Shown here one piece after another: positions 45,471 to 54,872 of a DNA stretch of 64,000 nucleotides (positions are counted from its first letter, which is position 1; every line of letters starts with the position of its first letter). The position numbers and the translations under genes are program-made. Below the pieces are notes generated by a model. The model saw nothing but the letters and a program-made list of their open reading frames with translations, made no database searches and was not told where the DNA came from. Origin of the DNA: Acidobacteriota bacterium (GTDB lineage Bacteria; Acidobacteriota; Blastocatellia; UBA7656); assembly GCA_040754075.1 (NCBI GenBank), contig JBFMDH010000018.1, positions 1 to 64,000 of the forward strand, written 5' to 3'.

Positions 45471-46433
45471 TTACTTTCCTGCGGCTCCTTTAACCGAACG
45501 CGCGCCAGCCGCTTTCATTTCGGATTCGAGCATAACCGGTGCGGGACCTGAAATGCCGCCATCTTTACGGACACGCCAGAAATGCACAGCAAGCAAGACA
45601 CTGACGATGGTCGGAATCGCGATGCAGTGCCAGATGTAACTGCGCAGCAAGGCATTGGCATCAACGATTGACCCGCCAAGCAAAGCGAAGCGCACATCGT
45701 TATATTGCGTCATGCCCATCTGCACGCCGAACGGACCTTCATTGCCGAGCATTGGCGAAGCTTTTGCCATATTGGTGCCGACGGTTACCGCCCAGAATCC
45801 CAACTGGTCATCGGGTAACAGATAGCCTGTAAAACTGAGCAACAAGGTTAAGGTCAATAGCACCACACCGACCGCCCAGTTAAATTCTCTCGGCGTTTTG
45901 TATGAACCGGTGAGCACCACGCGAAACATATGCAGCCAGGTGGTAATGACCATCAAATGCGCTCCCCAGCGGTGCATATTGCGCAGCAGTTTGCCGAAAG
46001 GCACATCGTTTTCAAGATAAATAATGTCCTGATACGCCATGCCTTTGCTCGGATGGTAATAAAACATCAGCAAGATGCCGGTGAAGGTCAACACGATAAA
46101 CAGATAAAAAGTTATACCGCCCATTCCCCAGGTATAACTGAAGCGCACCGCGTCACGATTAACCTTTGCCGGGTGCAGGTGCAAAAAGACGTTGGTTAAA
46201 ACGCCCAGTGAGCGCGCGCGCGGGGTCGGTTCGTGTTTGACGCGAAAGATGGATTTATAGAGCTGAGTTTTCGTCGGGTCTTTGAGATTTTCCAGTTCGG
46301 ATTGTAAATTCTCTTTACTGGTTTTGGTCTTCATTAAGGCGATGTCTTCTTTGATTCCTTCGCGAAGTTTATCGACCAACCCGACACTAGACTCAGGTCG
46401 CTTTTGCAGTAGCTCAGGCTTTTCAGGTTCCAT
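45471..46433 (-). CDS. Cytochrome b6-type protein (N-terminal cytochrome b)
   Basis: This 320-residue protein carries the two b hemes. The His pairs are in NMHRWGAHLMVITTWLH (14 apart) and WHCIAIPTIVSVLLAVH (15 apart). The 14/15 spacing is the cytochrome b6 pattern, as against 14/14 in mitochondrial-type cytochrome b, and fits the split gene arrangement. A hydrophilic N-terminal extension of about 90 residues precedes the first helix. Quinol oxidation takes place with the subunit IV-type protein and the Rieske protein encoded on either side. Confidence 0.93.
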   Translation of the reverse strand: MEPEKPELLQKRPESSVGLVDKLREGIKEDIALMKTKTSKENLQSELENLKDPTKTQLYKSIFRVKHEPTPRARSLGVLTNVFLHLHPAKVNRDAVRFSYTWGMGGITFYLFIVLTFTGILLMFYYHPSKGMAYQDIIYLENDVPFGKLLRNMHRWGAHLMVITTWLHMFRVVLTGSYKTPREFNWAVGVVLLTLTLLLSFTGYLLPDDQLGFWAVTVGTNMAKASPMLGNEGPFGVQMGMTQYNDVRFALLGGSIVDANALLRSYIWHCIAIPTIVSVLLAVHFWRVRKDGGISGPAPVMLESEMKAAGARSVKGAAGK

Positions 46434-46556
46434 ACAAACTCTCCTAAGTGAGCAGGGTTGTCACACGATTACCCGCCCGTGTGACAAAGAAATGTTCAAT
46501 CTGTGACTGAACCGAAAAATGATTCATAGGTTATCAATGAGAAAAGTTGCAAAGAA

Positions 46557-47315
46557 TCAGACCTGTAAGAACGCCCCCGGGTCATCAAATTGGCTCTTCT
46601 CGCCTTTTGGAAACGAATAAAGTTTCGCCGTATCAACCACGATTTGTCCGGTCGGGTCGAGCGCCACTTGTGCTCTATCCATCGGACGCGGCGCGGGACC
46701 TTCAAAGTTGATACCTTCAAAGGTATAGCCGCTGCCGTGGCACGGACATTTGAATTTATTTTCACTGGGTTTCCAATCAGGCGTGCATCCCAGATGCGTA
46801 CAACGAGCGTAAATCACGAACAGCTTTTCAGAATTACGGACTACCCAGATGCGGTATTGTTGTTGAAATTTGGTATCCACCCCAAACCCGAAGTCTGACG
46901 GGTAGCCGATGCGAAAAGCTGTGGGCGGTTCAAACAGGGTTCTCGGAAGGAAGAACCTCAGGAACATGAAGAAACAGGTAGTTAAAAAGCCAATCAATGA
47001 AGTCCATACGATAACCCGGCGCATGGCATTGACCGGCGTATCGCTGTCTGTGCCCTCGACCACCGCTTTGCTTTTCGCGGCAGCCGATGACCCGACCGTT
47101 GACGGTTTGGCGGGTGCGGCGGCAGTCGGTTTCGGTGGCGCAGGTTTAGCAGGAGCAACCGGTTTAGGCGGAGGAGTAGGTTTATCACCTGCGGGTGTTT
47201 CAGGTGAAGCTGTTTTTCCGTTTGTGGCTGTTTCAAGCGCCGGTGGCGCTTCCGTTTTAACCTCAACTTCAGACGTAGGAGTCGCGTCTTGTTTGCTGTC
47301 TTGCTCTGTGTTCAT
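46557..47315 (-). CDS. Rieske iron-sulfur protein with Pro/Ala-rich N-terminus
   Basis: This 252-residue protein is the first gene of the respiratory cluster. The Rieske [2Fe-2S] ligands are in CTHLGC and CPCHGSGY, the full two-box set. One membrane helix lies at about 105-125 (WTSLIGFLTTCFFMFLRFFL). The first 90 residues are disordered and rich in Pro, Ala, Lys and Thr, which is unusual for this family. The soluble domain is on the periplasmic side. It would pass electrons from quinol at cytochrome b to the octaheme cytochrome, as no cytochrome c1 or f is encoded here. Confidence 0.95.
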   Translation of the reverse strand: MNTEQDSKQDATPTSEVEVKTEAPPALETATNGKTASPETPAGDKPTPPPKPVAPAKPAPPKPTAAAPAKPSTVGSSAAAKSKAVVEGTDSDTPVNAMRRVIVWTSLIGFLTTCFFMFLRFFLPRTLFEPPTAFRIGYPSDFGFGVDTKFQQQYRIWVVRNSEKLFVIYARCTHLGCTPDWKPSENKFKCPCHGSGYTFEGINFEGPAPRPMDRAQVALDPTGQIVVDTAKLYSFPKGEKSQFDDPGAFLQV

Positions 47316-47567
47316 ACTGAAGGGTCTCCATAACTGCTGTTAATGAATAAATATGAAAGTAAAATGCCTGAGTGAAAATCCCGGACAAGCCTTCCCCCAA
47401 AACTCCGTATGAATATTACTGAGCTATCTTATTTTTTTCCCAAACAACTTTTGAAAATGATTATACAAAGACTATCTTTTGAAGCGGCACTTTTATAGCA
47501 TGAGCGTTCTTTGAGTGTCAAAGCGATTGATGAAAATTTCTAATCCATTGAATCAAAACTTTTCATT

Positions 47568-47840
47568 ATGAAGAACACAAACCCACCAGCTAAAGCCATT
47601 GTCACCATCTACACGCGCCCCGGTTGTCACCTCTGCGAAGATGCCAAAGCCAACATTTTGGCTTCCGGTTATGCATCCTGTTTCACCATTGAGGAAATAA
47701 ATATTGACGAAGATGAAACCCTGAAACAACAGTTTCAATACGATATTCCGGTCATCCGAATAAACGGCATCAAAGTTTTCAAACACTTCGTTGACCCGAA
47801 AGCATTCGCCCGCAAATTCAAACGAATTGCCGGCATCTAA
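47568..47840 (+). CDS. Glutaredoxin-like thiol protein
   Basis: This 90-residue protein of the glutaredoxin/DUF836 type has the active-site pair in YTRPGCHLCEDA (C-H-L-C), a cis-Pro in YDIPVIRINGIKVF and the C-terminal helix. It belongs to a small thioredoxin-fold group often called glutaredoxin-like protein. It is divergent from the Rieske gene, with 252 bp between starts, and may support cofactor or cytochrome maturation, but no direct link is shown. Confidence 0.88.
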   Translation: MKNTNPPAKAIVTIYTRPGCHLCEDAKANILASGYASCFTIEEINIDEDETLKQQFQYDIPVIRINGIKVFKHFVDPKAFARKFKRIAGI

Positions 47841-47889
47841 AATTACCACGCTTGCTTTGGTTTACTCTTTAGAGCGGTTTGCGATTGAG

Positions 47890-47974
47890 TTTACTCAGCC
47901 GCTGTTGAGGAAGCGGTCTTTGACCGCGAATGACGGAAAACGCGGTCAAAGACCGCTTCCTCAACTTGAGTAAA
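47890..47974. repeat. Long palindromic element with 25-bp perfect arms
   Basis: Arms at 47904-47928 and 47941-47965 are perfect reverse complements over 25 bp with a 12-bp loop. An outer 8-bp stem (TTTACTCA 47890-47897 with TGAGTAAA 47967-47974) extends it, and weaker symmetry reaches about 47872-47992. The core word GCGGTCTTTGACCGC is itself nearly symmetric. It has no coding capacity. It resembles a small MITE or REP-type palindrome. It could also act as a terminator for the glutaredoxin-like gene that ends at 47840. Confidence 0.8.
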
Positions 47975-48059
47975 TCGTTTTGCAAACGGCTATAAGTGCT
48001 GGCTTGAGGTTATGAAAGGTCTCAACCATAGCGGTTTGCAAATGCATGTAAGCATAAAT

Positions 48060-48103
48060 GTAGGGGCAGCCCTGGTGGCTGCCCGGATTTTGCGAAGCAA
48101 AAT
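48060..48103 (+). repeat. REP-like hairpin pair in the glutaredoxin-subtilase gap
   Basis: GTAG at 48060-48063 is followed directly by an 8-bp stem, GGGCAGCC (48064-48071) with GGCTGCCC (48077-48084), and then a second stem ATTTTGC (48087-48093) with GCAAAAT (48097-48103). A GTAG tetranucleotide at the foot of a hairpin is the hallmark of REP sequences handled by RAYT transposases. No RAYT gene is in the window. The rest of 48104-48262 contains no gene I can support, though its Cys/His-rich minus-strand reading looks like another dispersed repeat. Confidence 0.5.
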
Positions 48104-48262
48104 GATAGTCATCACTTGCAGGCAATGCCCCGAAAAGGCAAAGGAAATTAGCCTGTTGTGCAGCCACAGGTCAATGAAGTTCTTCACATCCCACCGGCTG
48201 CACCGCTGGCTAATCTCCGCTACGCCTGTGGCGCAGTTCAATGAACGAGCATCTTGGATCAA

Positions 48263-51200
48263 TTACTCCAACGCTGCCGGGGTGCAAGTGACGCGCTCGC
48301 CGCGAAGCATCACATCATCAATAAACCAGCCTGCGCCTTTGCCGATGGTGTCCGCGCCGATGCGGAAGCGAATAATCACAGACTTCCCGGCATAGCTGCT
48401 TAAATCCACCACCACCTGCTTGAACGCTCCGAGTTGTCCGTCTACCCAGGCGGGGCGGTCTGCCAACGGATTATCCAAAAAGCTATTGATTTCACCGGTA
48501 TATTTCCCTTGCAGGATTTTTGCGCCGAGGTCTTCAAACGCGCCCCCGGCAACCGAAATTTCCAACACCCCGCCATCATAACTGCCAAACTCGAATTCAT
48601 AGGTGTGATAGAAAACCAGTTGCAGATTCTTTAAATCCGTCGGTAAAGCAATCGCTATGGTGTCGAGATGGGCGTCCGATTGAATATTGGGATTCGATGA
48701 AAACCACGACCTTGCTCCGGTGCGGAAGCGCTTGGTTGATACTGACCAGGTGTCAATGGCGAGTCCTTTCTTTTTCTTCTTTTTATTGGTAATCCCTGTG
48801 TCATGCGTCCATTTCGATTCGTCGATTTCAACGCTATCGCTGAAAACTTCGATAGTCTGAAAATTGCCGACACGCAAAGTGATGGGGATTTTAGAAACCG
48901 CAGCGTTCGGCGCATTCACCTCAAGCGTGAATTGCAAAGTTGTGCCACAGGCTACGCTGCGATTGATATTGAATATAAATGGCGTGGTGTTTTCACCCGT
49001 TGCATTGGGCGCAATGTTGCCAAAATTGGCGGTCGCGGTTGAAACCGTAATGCCGGTTGTCGAGCTTGAAAGCGTTCCGGTTGCGCCGTTCATCGCCACC
49101 AGCGAAACGTTCTTTAAATTCACCTGCAACGAAATATCTTCACCGGGATCGAGATGGCTGTCGGCTCCGCCCGATACGTTGACGGTGGAAAGCGTCGCTA
49201 CCGGCACATCTTTTTTCTCGCCGTTATAAATCACCAGCGCAAAATCCTGGTCAGATAAATCCGCATTATTCGGCACCCCATCACCCGCGATATTGGCGGC
49301 GCGAATGCGCACAGCGAAGGTCCCGGTGGTTCCAGCCGGAAGCCAGACCGCTTCGACATTATCTTTAGAATTCGCCTGCCCGTCGGGTTGAGATTTGTCT
49401 TCAATGAAATTATTGCCGCGAAAGGTCTGCCCATTAATCGTAACTTCCAAATCGAGGTCATTGACCCACGAAGCGAAGGCTGAAAATCCCGGCGCATCCG
49501 AATACGCCAGCGTCACGCGAAACGGTTGCGTAGCATCTTTGATTTCACCTGAGAAGACGAATTCCTGTCCGCTGTCGGAAAAGGTGTGCGTTTGATTGAT
49601 GAAAATTTTCGCGGCGCTATCGAATGCCCGTCCGAGATTTAAAAGCCCCCAGCCCTGCAACGGATGCGGCAGATTACCTTTCACCTCGGCGCTGGTCATA
49701 TAAGTTGTGGTGTTCAGCATCAATGCTTTAATCAACGCGACACTTGGTTCTTCGCCACGATTCAACAAATGCTGACGAACCAACGCTGCTGCGCCGGCAA
49801 CTATCGGGGTTGAATGGCTGGTGCCCGACGACCAGGTGTAGAGTTTCTGATTGGTTGGAAACCAGAAGTCTTCTGCGCCTGTACCCCCACAGATGCCGTT
49901 ACCGGCAAAGTCCGGGTGCTGTGAAGCCGCGCCTTGAATATGCGTACCCGGCGCAACAATGTCCGGTTTAATGCGTCCGTCGTCCAGGGGGCCGCCCGAT
50001 GAAAAAAAGGCGATTTCATTGGCATTATCCGAATCCGTATCCCGCACGCCGCAACCATCTATGCCGCCGCCTCTGGCGCTTTCACTGGCGCCAACCGAAA
50101 TTAAATTTTTTCCGCTGCCGGGCGAATCGATGCGTGTGAGCGAACCGCCATTGCCAGCCGCAAAACATAAAACCATCTCCTGATTGCCAGCTTGACTGGT
50201 CACCGCGTCGCGCGACCTTGAATCATATTCCTGGGCGTCGAGTGTATAGGAGTTCGTCCCCGCCCCCCAACTGTTTGAGGAAATGCGCGCGCCATCTGTG
50301 TAAGCTTCCGCAATCAATTTTGAAAACGGTTCGCTCAAGCCAAACCGGCCATCGGATTTAAATATTTTTGAAGAACCGAGTGAAGCAAACGGCGCGATGC
50401 CTAAACCGTAGTTGTAATTTGCCGAATCACGAAATGCCGATTCGGTCGCGGTGTTGTAGCCCCCGGCAATCGACAGATTAATCGTTCCGTGTCCTGCTAA
50501 ATCCGAAGCATCGAGTTCGTTAGTATATTCGCGCGCGTAAATCACCCGGCTTTGATTTGCGGCGTCGAGAAAATCGCGATGCAGATTGGCAGTCGCCGTT
50601 GAACCGCGATCAATGCCGGAATCGGTCACATCAATCGCGAAATTGAAGCGCGAAGCCAAGCCATTCGTTTGTAACCAATTCATATAACCGGGACCTTCGG
50701 GTTCTTTGCCGTCGTTTTTTAAACGACCGGTGATGATTTGATTGGCGCGTTCATCGCGCAACACGGGCACTGTCCACCCCTCTATGTTGACGACGTTTTT
50801 CAAAGCGGCAATCTCGGCAATGCGATTGGCAGCAACCGAGATTTTAATGTTGGTTAAATTCAAAACCGCATAGGGCTTGAAAATAATTGACTGCGCTATT
50901 TTTTGAATCTTCTTGAGGTCTTTCGCATCGCTTTTATCTCTGGCGCGCGCCACTTGAATGCTGATGGAAAGTTCTTCCGCTTCGTTCAATTTTTCAACCA
51001 GCGCCGGATGAATTTTATACTCGCTTTTAAATTCGCCTTCCCATTGAATAAAGGCTTGGTTGCGCCTTGCAAAATCGTTTATGGCGCTGGCGATTAACAA
51101 ACTCGAATCGGCATTTTCGCGAATCAAATAGGCATTGTTCGGCACATAACCGATGATTTCCACGCCGGTCGATTGCAACCTGTCTAACCAGTCTTGTTTA

Positions 51201-51775
51201 ATCGGGCCGGCGAATTGAATGAGCCGCAATCGCGCTTCACCGGCAATCTCTTTTCGATGCAGCGGCAGGGTCAGATTGTCTGTATCAGCGTTTGCCGACT
51301 GCTCCACACCCATAAAATTTTCATCCTGGGTGGTGTCAATTTTTCCTGCACGCAAAAACAGGATGTTGTAATCATCGCGTAAATCGAATTGCGCGCCTGT
51401 TGATTGGCTTTCCAGTTGAGCAGTTTCGAGTCCCTGCGCGCGCGCGCGCCGGTTTGCTTGATGGCTTTCAATTTGAGTTAAGGAATTTTGATTGGCGATA
51501 AAAAGTTTGTAAGAACCATAATCGGCGATTTCCATACCACCTGAACTTTTAATCCCATTGATGGATGCGAGGTCGTGGCTGGCGACTACGATTTTATGGA
51601 TATTCCCGACGCTGCGGTAAGCCACATTTTTGTCGGGCGTAGCGGATGCAAAGGTTTTTGCCGATTTTTTTACCCTGGTTGCATCAAGGTCAAAATTTTT
51701 TGACTGAAAATCGGCATCAACGATGGAGATGGTCAAGAACAAGGCAATAATGAAAAACAAAAACCCTCTTTTCAT
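48263..51775 (-). CDS. Large secreted S8 (subtilisin-like) peptidase
   Basis: This is a 1170-residue exported serine protease. The ATG at 51775 follows AAAGGGAG and starts a signal peptide (MKRGFLFFIIALFLTISIVDA). An in-frame start 18 bp upstream is less likely. Residues to about 370 form a long pro-region. The catalytic domain shows Asp in FAIDVTDSGIDRG, His in DLAGHGTINLS, the oxyanion Asn region CFAAGNGG and the Ser in GTSHSTPIVAGAAAL. Beyond it lie a P-domain-like jelly roll (FRVTLAYSDAPG), a CARDB/Ig-like repeat region and a C-terminal MAM-like domain (GARSWFSSNPN, GAGWFIDDVMLRG). A KKKKKK run lies before the last domain. It likely digests extracellular protein. Confidence 0.92.
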   Translation of the reverse strand: MKRGFLFFIIALFLTISIVDADFQSKNFDLDATRVKKSAKTFASATPDKNVAYRSVGNIHKIVVASHDLASINGIKSSGGMEIADYGSYKLFIANQNSLTQIESHQANRRARAQGLETAQLESQSTGAQFDLRDDYNILFLRAGKIDTTQDENFMGVEQSANADTDNLTLPLHRKEIAGEARLRLIQFAGPIKQDWLDRLQSTGVEIIGYVPNNAYLIRENADSSLLIASAINDFARRNQAFIQWEGEFKSEYKIHPALVEKLNEAEELSISIQVARARDKSDAKDLKKIQKIAQSIIFKPYAVLNLTNIKISVAANRIAEIAALKNVVNIEGWTVPVLRDERANQIITGRLKNDGKEPEGPGYMNWLQTNGLASRFNFAIDVTDSGIDRGSTATANLHRDFLDAANQSRVIYAREYTNELDASDLAGHGTINLSIAGGYNTATESAFRDSANYNYGLGIAPFASLGSSKIFKSDGRFGLSEPFSKLIAEAYTDGARISSNSWGAGTNSYTLDAQEYDSRSRDAVTSQAGNQEMVLCFAAGNGGSLTRIDSPGSGKNLISVGASESARGGGIDGCGVRDTDSDNANEIAFFSSGGPLDDGRIKPDIVAPGTHIQGAASQHPDFAGNGICGGTGAEDFWFPTNQKLYTWSSGTSHSTPIVAGAAALVRQHLLNRGEEPSVALIKALMLNTTTYMTSAEVKGNLPHPLQGWGLLNLGRAFDSAAKIFINQTHTFSDSGQEFVFSGEIKDATQPFRVTLAYSDAPGFSAFASWVNDLDLEVTINGQTFRGNNFIEDKSQPDGQANSKDNVEAVWLPAGTTGTFAVRIRAANIAGDGVPNNADLSDQDFALVIYNGEKKDVPVATLSTVNVSGGADSHLDPGEDISLQVNLKNVSLVAMNGATGTLSSSTTGITVSTATANFGNIAPNATGENTTPFIFNINRSVACGTTLQFTLEVNAPNAAVSKIPITLRVGNFQTIEVFSDSVEIDESKWTHDTGITNKKKKKKGLAIDTWSVSTKRFRTGARSWFSSNPNIQSDAHLDTIAIALPTDLKNLQLVFYHTYEFEFGSYDGGVLEISVAGGAFEDLGAKILQGKYTGEINSFLDNPLADRPAWVDGQLGAFKQVVVDLSSYAGKSVIIRFRIGADTIGKGAGWFIDDVMLRGERVTCTPAALE

Positions 51776-51931
51776 AGGTTCTCCCTTTATCAAATGGTCT
51801 GGCGCACGGACGCTTTCTGCTGTTGCAGGAAAGTTACTCGAAACGAAGCTTATTTTTGACTTGTGAGCGGCGCAATTATAGCTTATCGAGTTAAGCAGTA
51901 AAAGTTTACTATAAGTAAATTTCTATTTTAT

Positions 51932-52546
51932 TTAAGGACTATCTCTTAGAATCCGCTGTGCGAATCTCCACAGGGTTTCACCTATTGTTATAATGAGCAT
52001 CAAAAATCCCCATAGAATTATTAGTCCACCCAAAATTTTAAAATAGTCATTGAAATACATTGTCATGACCCAGCCCAAAAGACCCATCAAAGGAAGGTAT
52101 AGCCAAAACAAAGTTCTAAAGATAAGTAGATATTTCGGGCTTCTGTCGGGTATTTGATGTCGTGCCATCAAGGCTTTCATTGAGAAGAATGCGGGAGGGG
52201 GAATTAAATAATGAATAGGAAAACGAATTACTTTATGAATCAATTGACTGCCAATTTTGATTTCCACTTTGATTTGCGCTGGACAACTGGAGGGAAAACC
52301 CGGATCAGCCTGAAAGCCACATATCTCAGTAAACTTGAACTCTTCGGATAGGGAGCCCGAAATGTTGGTTATTCCATTATTAGTTGCACGAAAAAGAAAG
52401 AAGGGAAACCCAAAGCTAAAAGAATTCAGTGGATTTGATATTGAATGTTGACGAAACTTAATTGACTCATCGGTGAAGTCAGTTTCCGAAGCGAGATAAG
52501 TTCCTCGTAAATCATTTTCGATTCTCTGATAAAGGTCAGGCACCAT
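51932..52546 (-). CDS. Uncharacterised protein with two C-terminal membrane helices
   Basis: This is a 204-residue protein without a recognised family. A soluble N-terminal domain of about 130 residues (with a single CGFQADPGFPSSC Cys pair) is followed by two hydrophobic helices (LIFRTLFWLYLPLMGLLGWVM and LGGLIILWGFLMLIITIGE). It is more AT-rich than its neighbours. It stands alone between the subtilase and the NrdD-like gene, and function cannot be assigned. Confidence 0.55.
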   Translation of the reverse strand: MVPDLYQRIENDLRGTYLASETDFTDESIKFRQHSISNPLNSFSFGFPFFLFRATNNGITNISGSLSEEFKFTEICGFQADPGFPSSCPAQIKVEIKIGSQLIHKVIRFPIHYLIPPPAFFSMKALMARHQIPDRSPKYLLIFRTLFWLYLPLMGLLGWVMTMYFNDYFKILGGLIILWGFLMLIITIGETLWRFAQRILRDSP

Positions 52547-52690
52547 GCAATTTAATGTTTAAAGAAGTTTTCCGGTTTATGCAATATACAATTGGAAAAT
52601 TCAAGTCAATCAAAGTTTCAGCTTGGAAATAAGCTTTTGAATTTTCCAATCCTTGCTTCCCCTCTCTAAAACCAGTATCTTACCTCAGCG

Positions 52691-54787
52691 ATGGAGCCAA
52701 GCGATTTTCAAACCGAAACCAAAGACCTGATAGCCACCGAAGACATCGGCGAACTCGAACTGCTCGTCCGCCGTTCGGATGAAGAGGTCGCGATTTTTGA
52801 TTCGCAACGCATCGCCGACGCTCTGGTTCGCGAAGCCGGTATCGACCCTGACCTTGCCAATCACATCAGCCTCGAAGTCAAACAGTTCATTCATAAACTC
52901 GGTTTTCGTTCGCTCAGTTCCTCGCTGATTCGCGGTCTGGTTGACGCCAAACTCCTTGAACTCGGACTTGAAGACGCGCACCGTTCGCACACGCGCCTCG
53001 GTGTGCCGCTTTATGATGTTGACCGCATCATTCATAGCACCGCCCGCGAAAATGCTACGCAACCATACGGGCCTGAAGGCACCAGTTTGATTCTCGCCGA
53101 AGCCATCAAACGCGAATACGCCATTTTAAATGTCTTTTCCGAACCCATCGCTAATGCCCACGCGGTCGGCGATATACATATTCACGGCATCGGCGCGATT
53201 GACCGCCCACATTCATTAATCTCAACCGTCGATTATCTGAAACAATTCGGCATCGCTTTGCCGAGAGGGTTTGCGAGTTCGCGCCCGGCACGTCGCGCAG
53301 AGGTGTTGGTCGCCCATCTCATCAAATTTTCCGCGTCTTTACAGGGTTTTTTGGCTGGTCCGGTCATCTGGGATTCGTTGAATTTCGCCATCGCGCCGTT
53401 TTTATCCGACCTCAGCGAAGCGCAAATCAAACAACTGGCGCAAAATCTGGTGTTTGAATTTTCGGCTCCGGCGGTGGCGCGCGGCGGTCAGGTGATTGCC
53501 GCCGATTTACATCTGGATTGGGACGCCCCTGCCTATTTGAAACAGCGCAAAGCCATCGGCGCAGGCGGGCAGGAATTGCAAAAAACTTATGGCGAGTTCA
53601 ATGACGAGGCGCATCGTTTTGCAACGGCATTGCTTGAAGCCTTTCTCGAAGGCGATGGGTCGGGTCGGGCTTTCCTGACGCCGCGTTTGATTTTGCACAT
53701 CAACCAGCATTTCAATGCCATTCCGGGCTATCGCGCCGTTTTAGATATTGCCAGTCGTATAGCGGTAGAACGCGGTGGATTGGTGATTGCTTTTGACCGC
53801 GAAGATGAAACCGCCTTTTATAGACGCTATGGCATCAATGATGAAAAGGGATTGGAACGCGCCGCCAATCACGCGCTGCGCGCCGTCCAATTTCAAACCG
53901 TTTCCCTGAATTTGCCGCGCGTCGGATTTCTTGCTGCCGATAATCACGTTCGGGTGTTTGAAGAACTCAGCCGGGTGATGGAAATCGCTGCACAGGCGCA
54001 TCTGGAAAAGCGTGTCTTTCTGGAAAAGCTCCTGGCGCTCGGTGACAGCGGGCCACTTGCGGGATTGACGACCAGAGCCAGCGGCGCGCCGTTTATTAAA
54101 CTCAACTGGTCAACCCACGGCATCGCCATCGTCGGACTCAATGAACTCTGCCGAACGCTTTATGACGCCAATCTCGACACCTCAACCGAAGCAATGGAAT
54201 TTGCGCTTAAAGTATTGACCCATCTCAAACGCGAAACCGAAAGACTGTCGAATAAACACAAGGTGAAATTCGTGTTGACCGGTCAAACCTCGGAAATGAC
54301 TGCCAGTCGGTTGGCGCGTTTGGATTGGCGGTTTTTCGGGGATGCGGCGGCAAAAGTGGTTTGCGGCGATCTGGAATCGGGCGCGATTTATTACACCGAT
54401 GGCGCGCGGTTGATTTCAAGTTCACATTATTCCATCCTCGACCGCATCAAAGCCGAAGGCGCTTTTCACGAATTCGGCTTTCTCGATGCCGCAACCGAAG
54501 TCTGGTTTGGTGAGCAATCGCCACAATCCGAAGATATGGCGCGCATGATTTCTCAAGCTTTCTATCAATCCAATTGTTCCGGTCTGGTGTTTTGCCCGGA
54601 ATTTACCGTCTGTTCAAACTGTTCGCACATTGCCAAAGGCTTACTCGCCGTATGCCCCAATTGCCAGTCCGAAAAAGTCGCGGGACTTGCTTTTGCAGGC
54701 GACCACTACGGCATCACTTCGACCTGGGACGGCGGACGACTGGCTGAGTTGAGAGATAGAAGAAGAGTTGACCCGGCGGAAATTTAA
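52691..54787 (+). CDS. NrdD-like (class III ribonucleotide reductase) protein lacking the catalytic cysteine
   Basis: This 698-residue protein is of the anaerobic ribonucleoside-triphosphate reductase family. An ATP-cone lies at about residues 22-110. NrdD-like blocks follow: IHIHGIGAIDRPHS, FEFSAPAVARGGQVIAADLHL, FQTVSLNLPRVGF, STHGIAIVGLNELC, and a zinc ribbon at C641, C644, C655 and C658. The thiyl-radical Cys expected before the SLNLPR strand is absent. The first Cys in the whole chain is C487. The glycyl-radical motif RxxGY near the C-terminus is replaced by KVAGLAF (G665). No NrdG activase gene is adjacent. It may be an inactive or repurposed relative. Confidence 0.75.
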   Translation: MEPSDFQTETKDLIATEDIGELELLVRRSDEEVAIFDSQRIADALVREAGIDPDLANHISLEVKQFIHKLGFRSLSSSLIRGLVDAKLLELGLEDAHRSHTRLGVPLYDVDRIIHSTARENATQPYGPEGTSLILAEAIKREYAILNVFSEPIANAHAVGDIHIHGIGAIDRPHSLISTVDYLKQFGIALPRGFASSRPARRAEVLVAHLIKFSASLQGFLAGPVIWDSLNFAIAPFLSDLSEAQIKQLAQNLVFEFSAPAVARGGQVIAADLHLDWDAPAYLKQRKAIGAGGQELQKTYGEFNDEAHRFATALLEAFLEGDGSGRAFLTPRLILHINQHFNAIPGYRAVLDIASRIAVERGGLVIAFDREDETAFYRRYGINDEKGLERAANHALRAVQFQTVSLNLPRVGFLAADNHVRVFEELSRVMEIAAQAHLEKRVFLEKLLALGDSGPLAGLTTRASGAPFIKLNWSTHGIAIVGLNELCRTLYDANLDTSTEAMEFALKVLTHLKRETERLSNKHKVKFVLTGQTSEMTASRLARLDWRFFGDAAAKVVCGDLESGAIYYTDGARLISSSHYSILDRIKAEGAFHEFGFLDAATEVWFGEQSPQSEDMARMISQAFYQSNCSGLVFCPEFTVCSNCSHIAKGLLAVCPNCQSEKVAGLAFAGDHYGITSTWDGGRLAELRDRRRVDPAEI

Positions 54788-54872
54788 TTCGCTTACCCAA
54801 GCCCCGCCATTCATCAGGTTGAAATGAACCTGCATTAAACCCGCATCGTAAGCCAGGGCGGAGGAAAAAATC

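Noticed and set aside
47990-48262. 90-codon minus-strand frame rich in Cys and His next to the subtilase gene
   Set aside because: It spans the REP-like hairpins and has no domain pattern. It looks like translated repeat rather than a gene.
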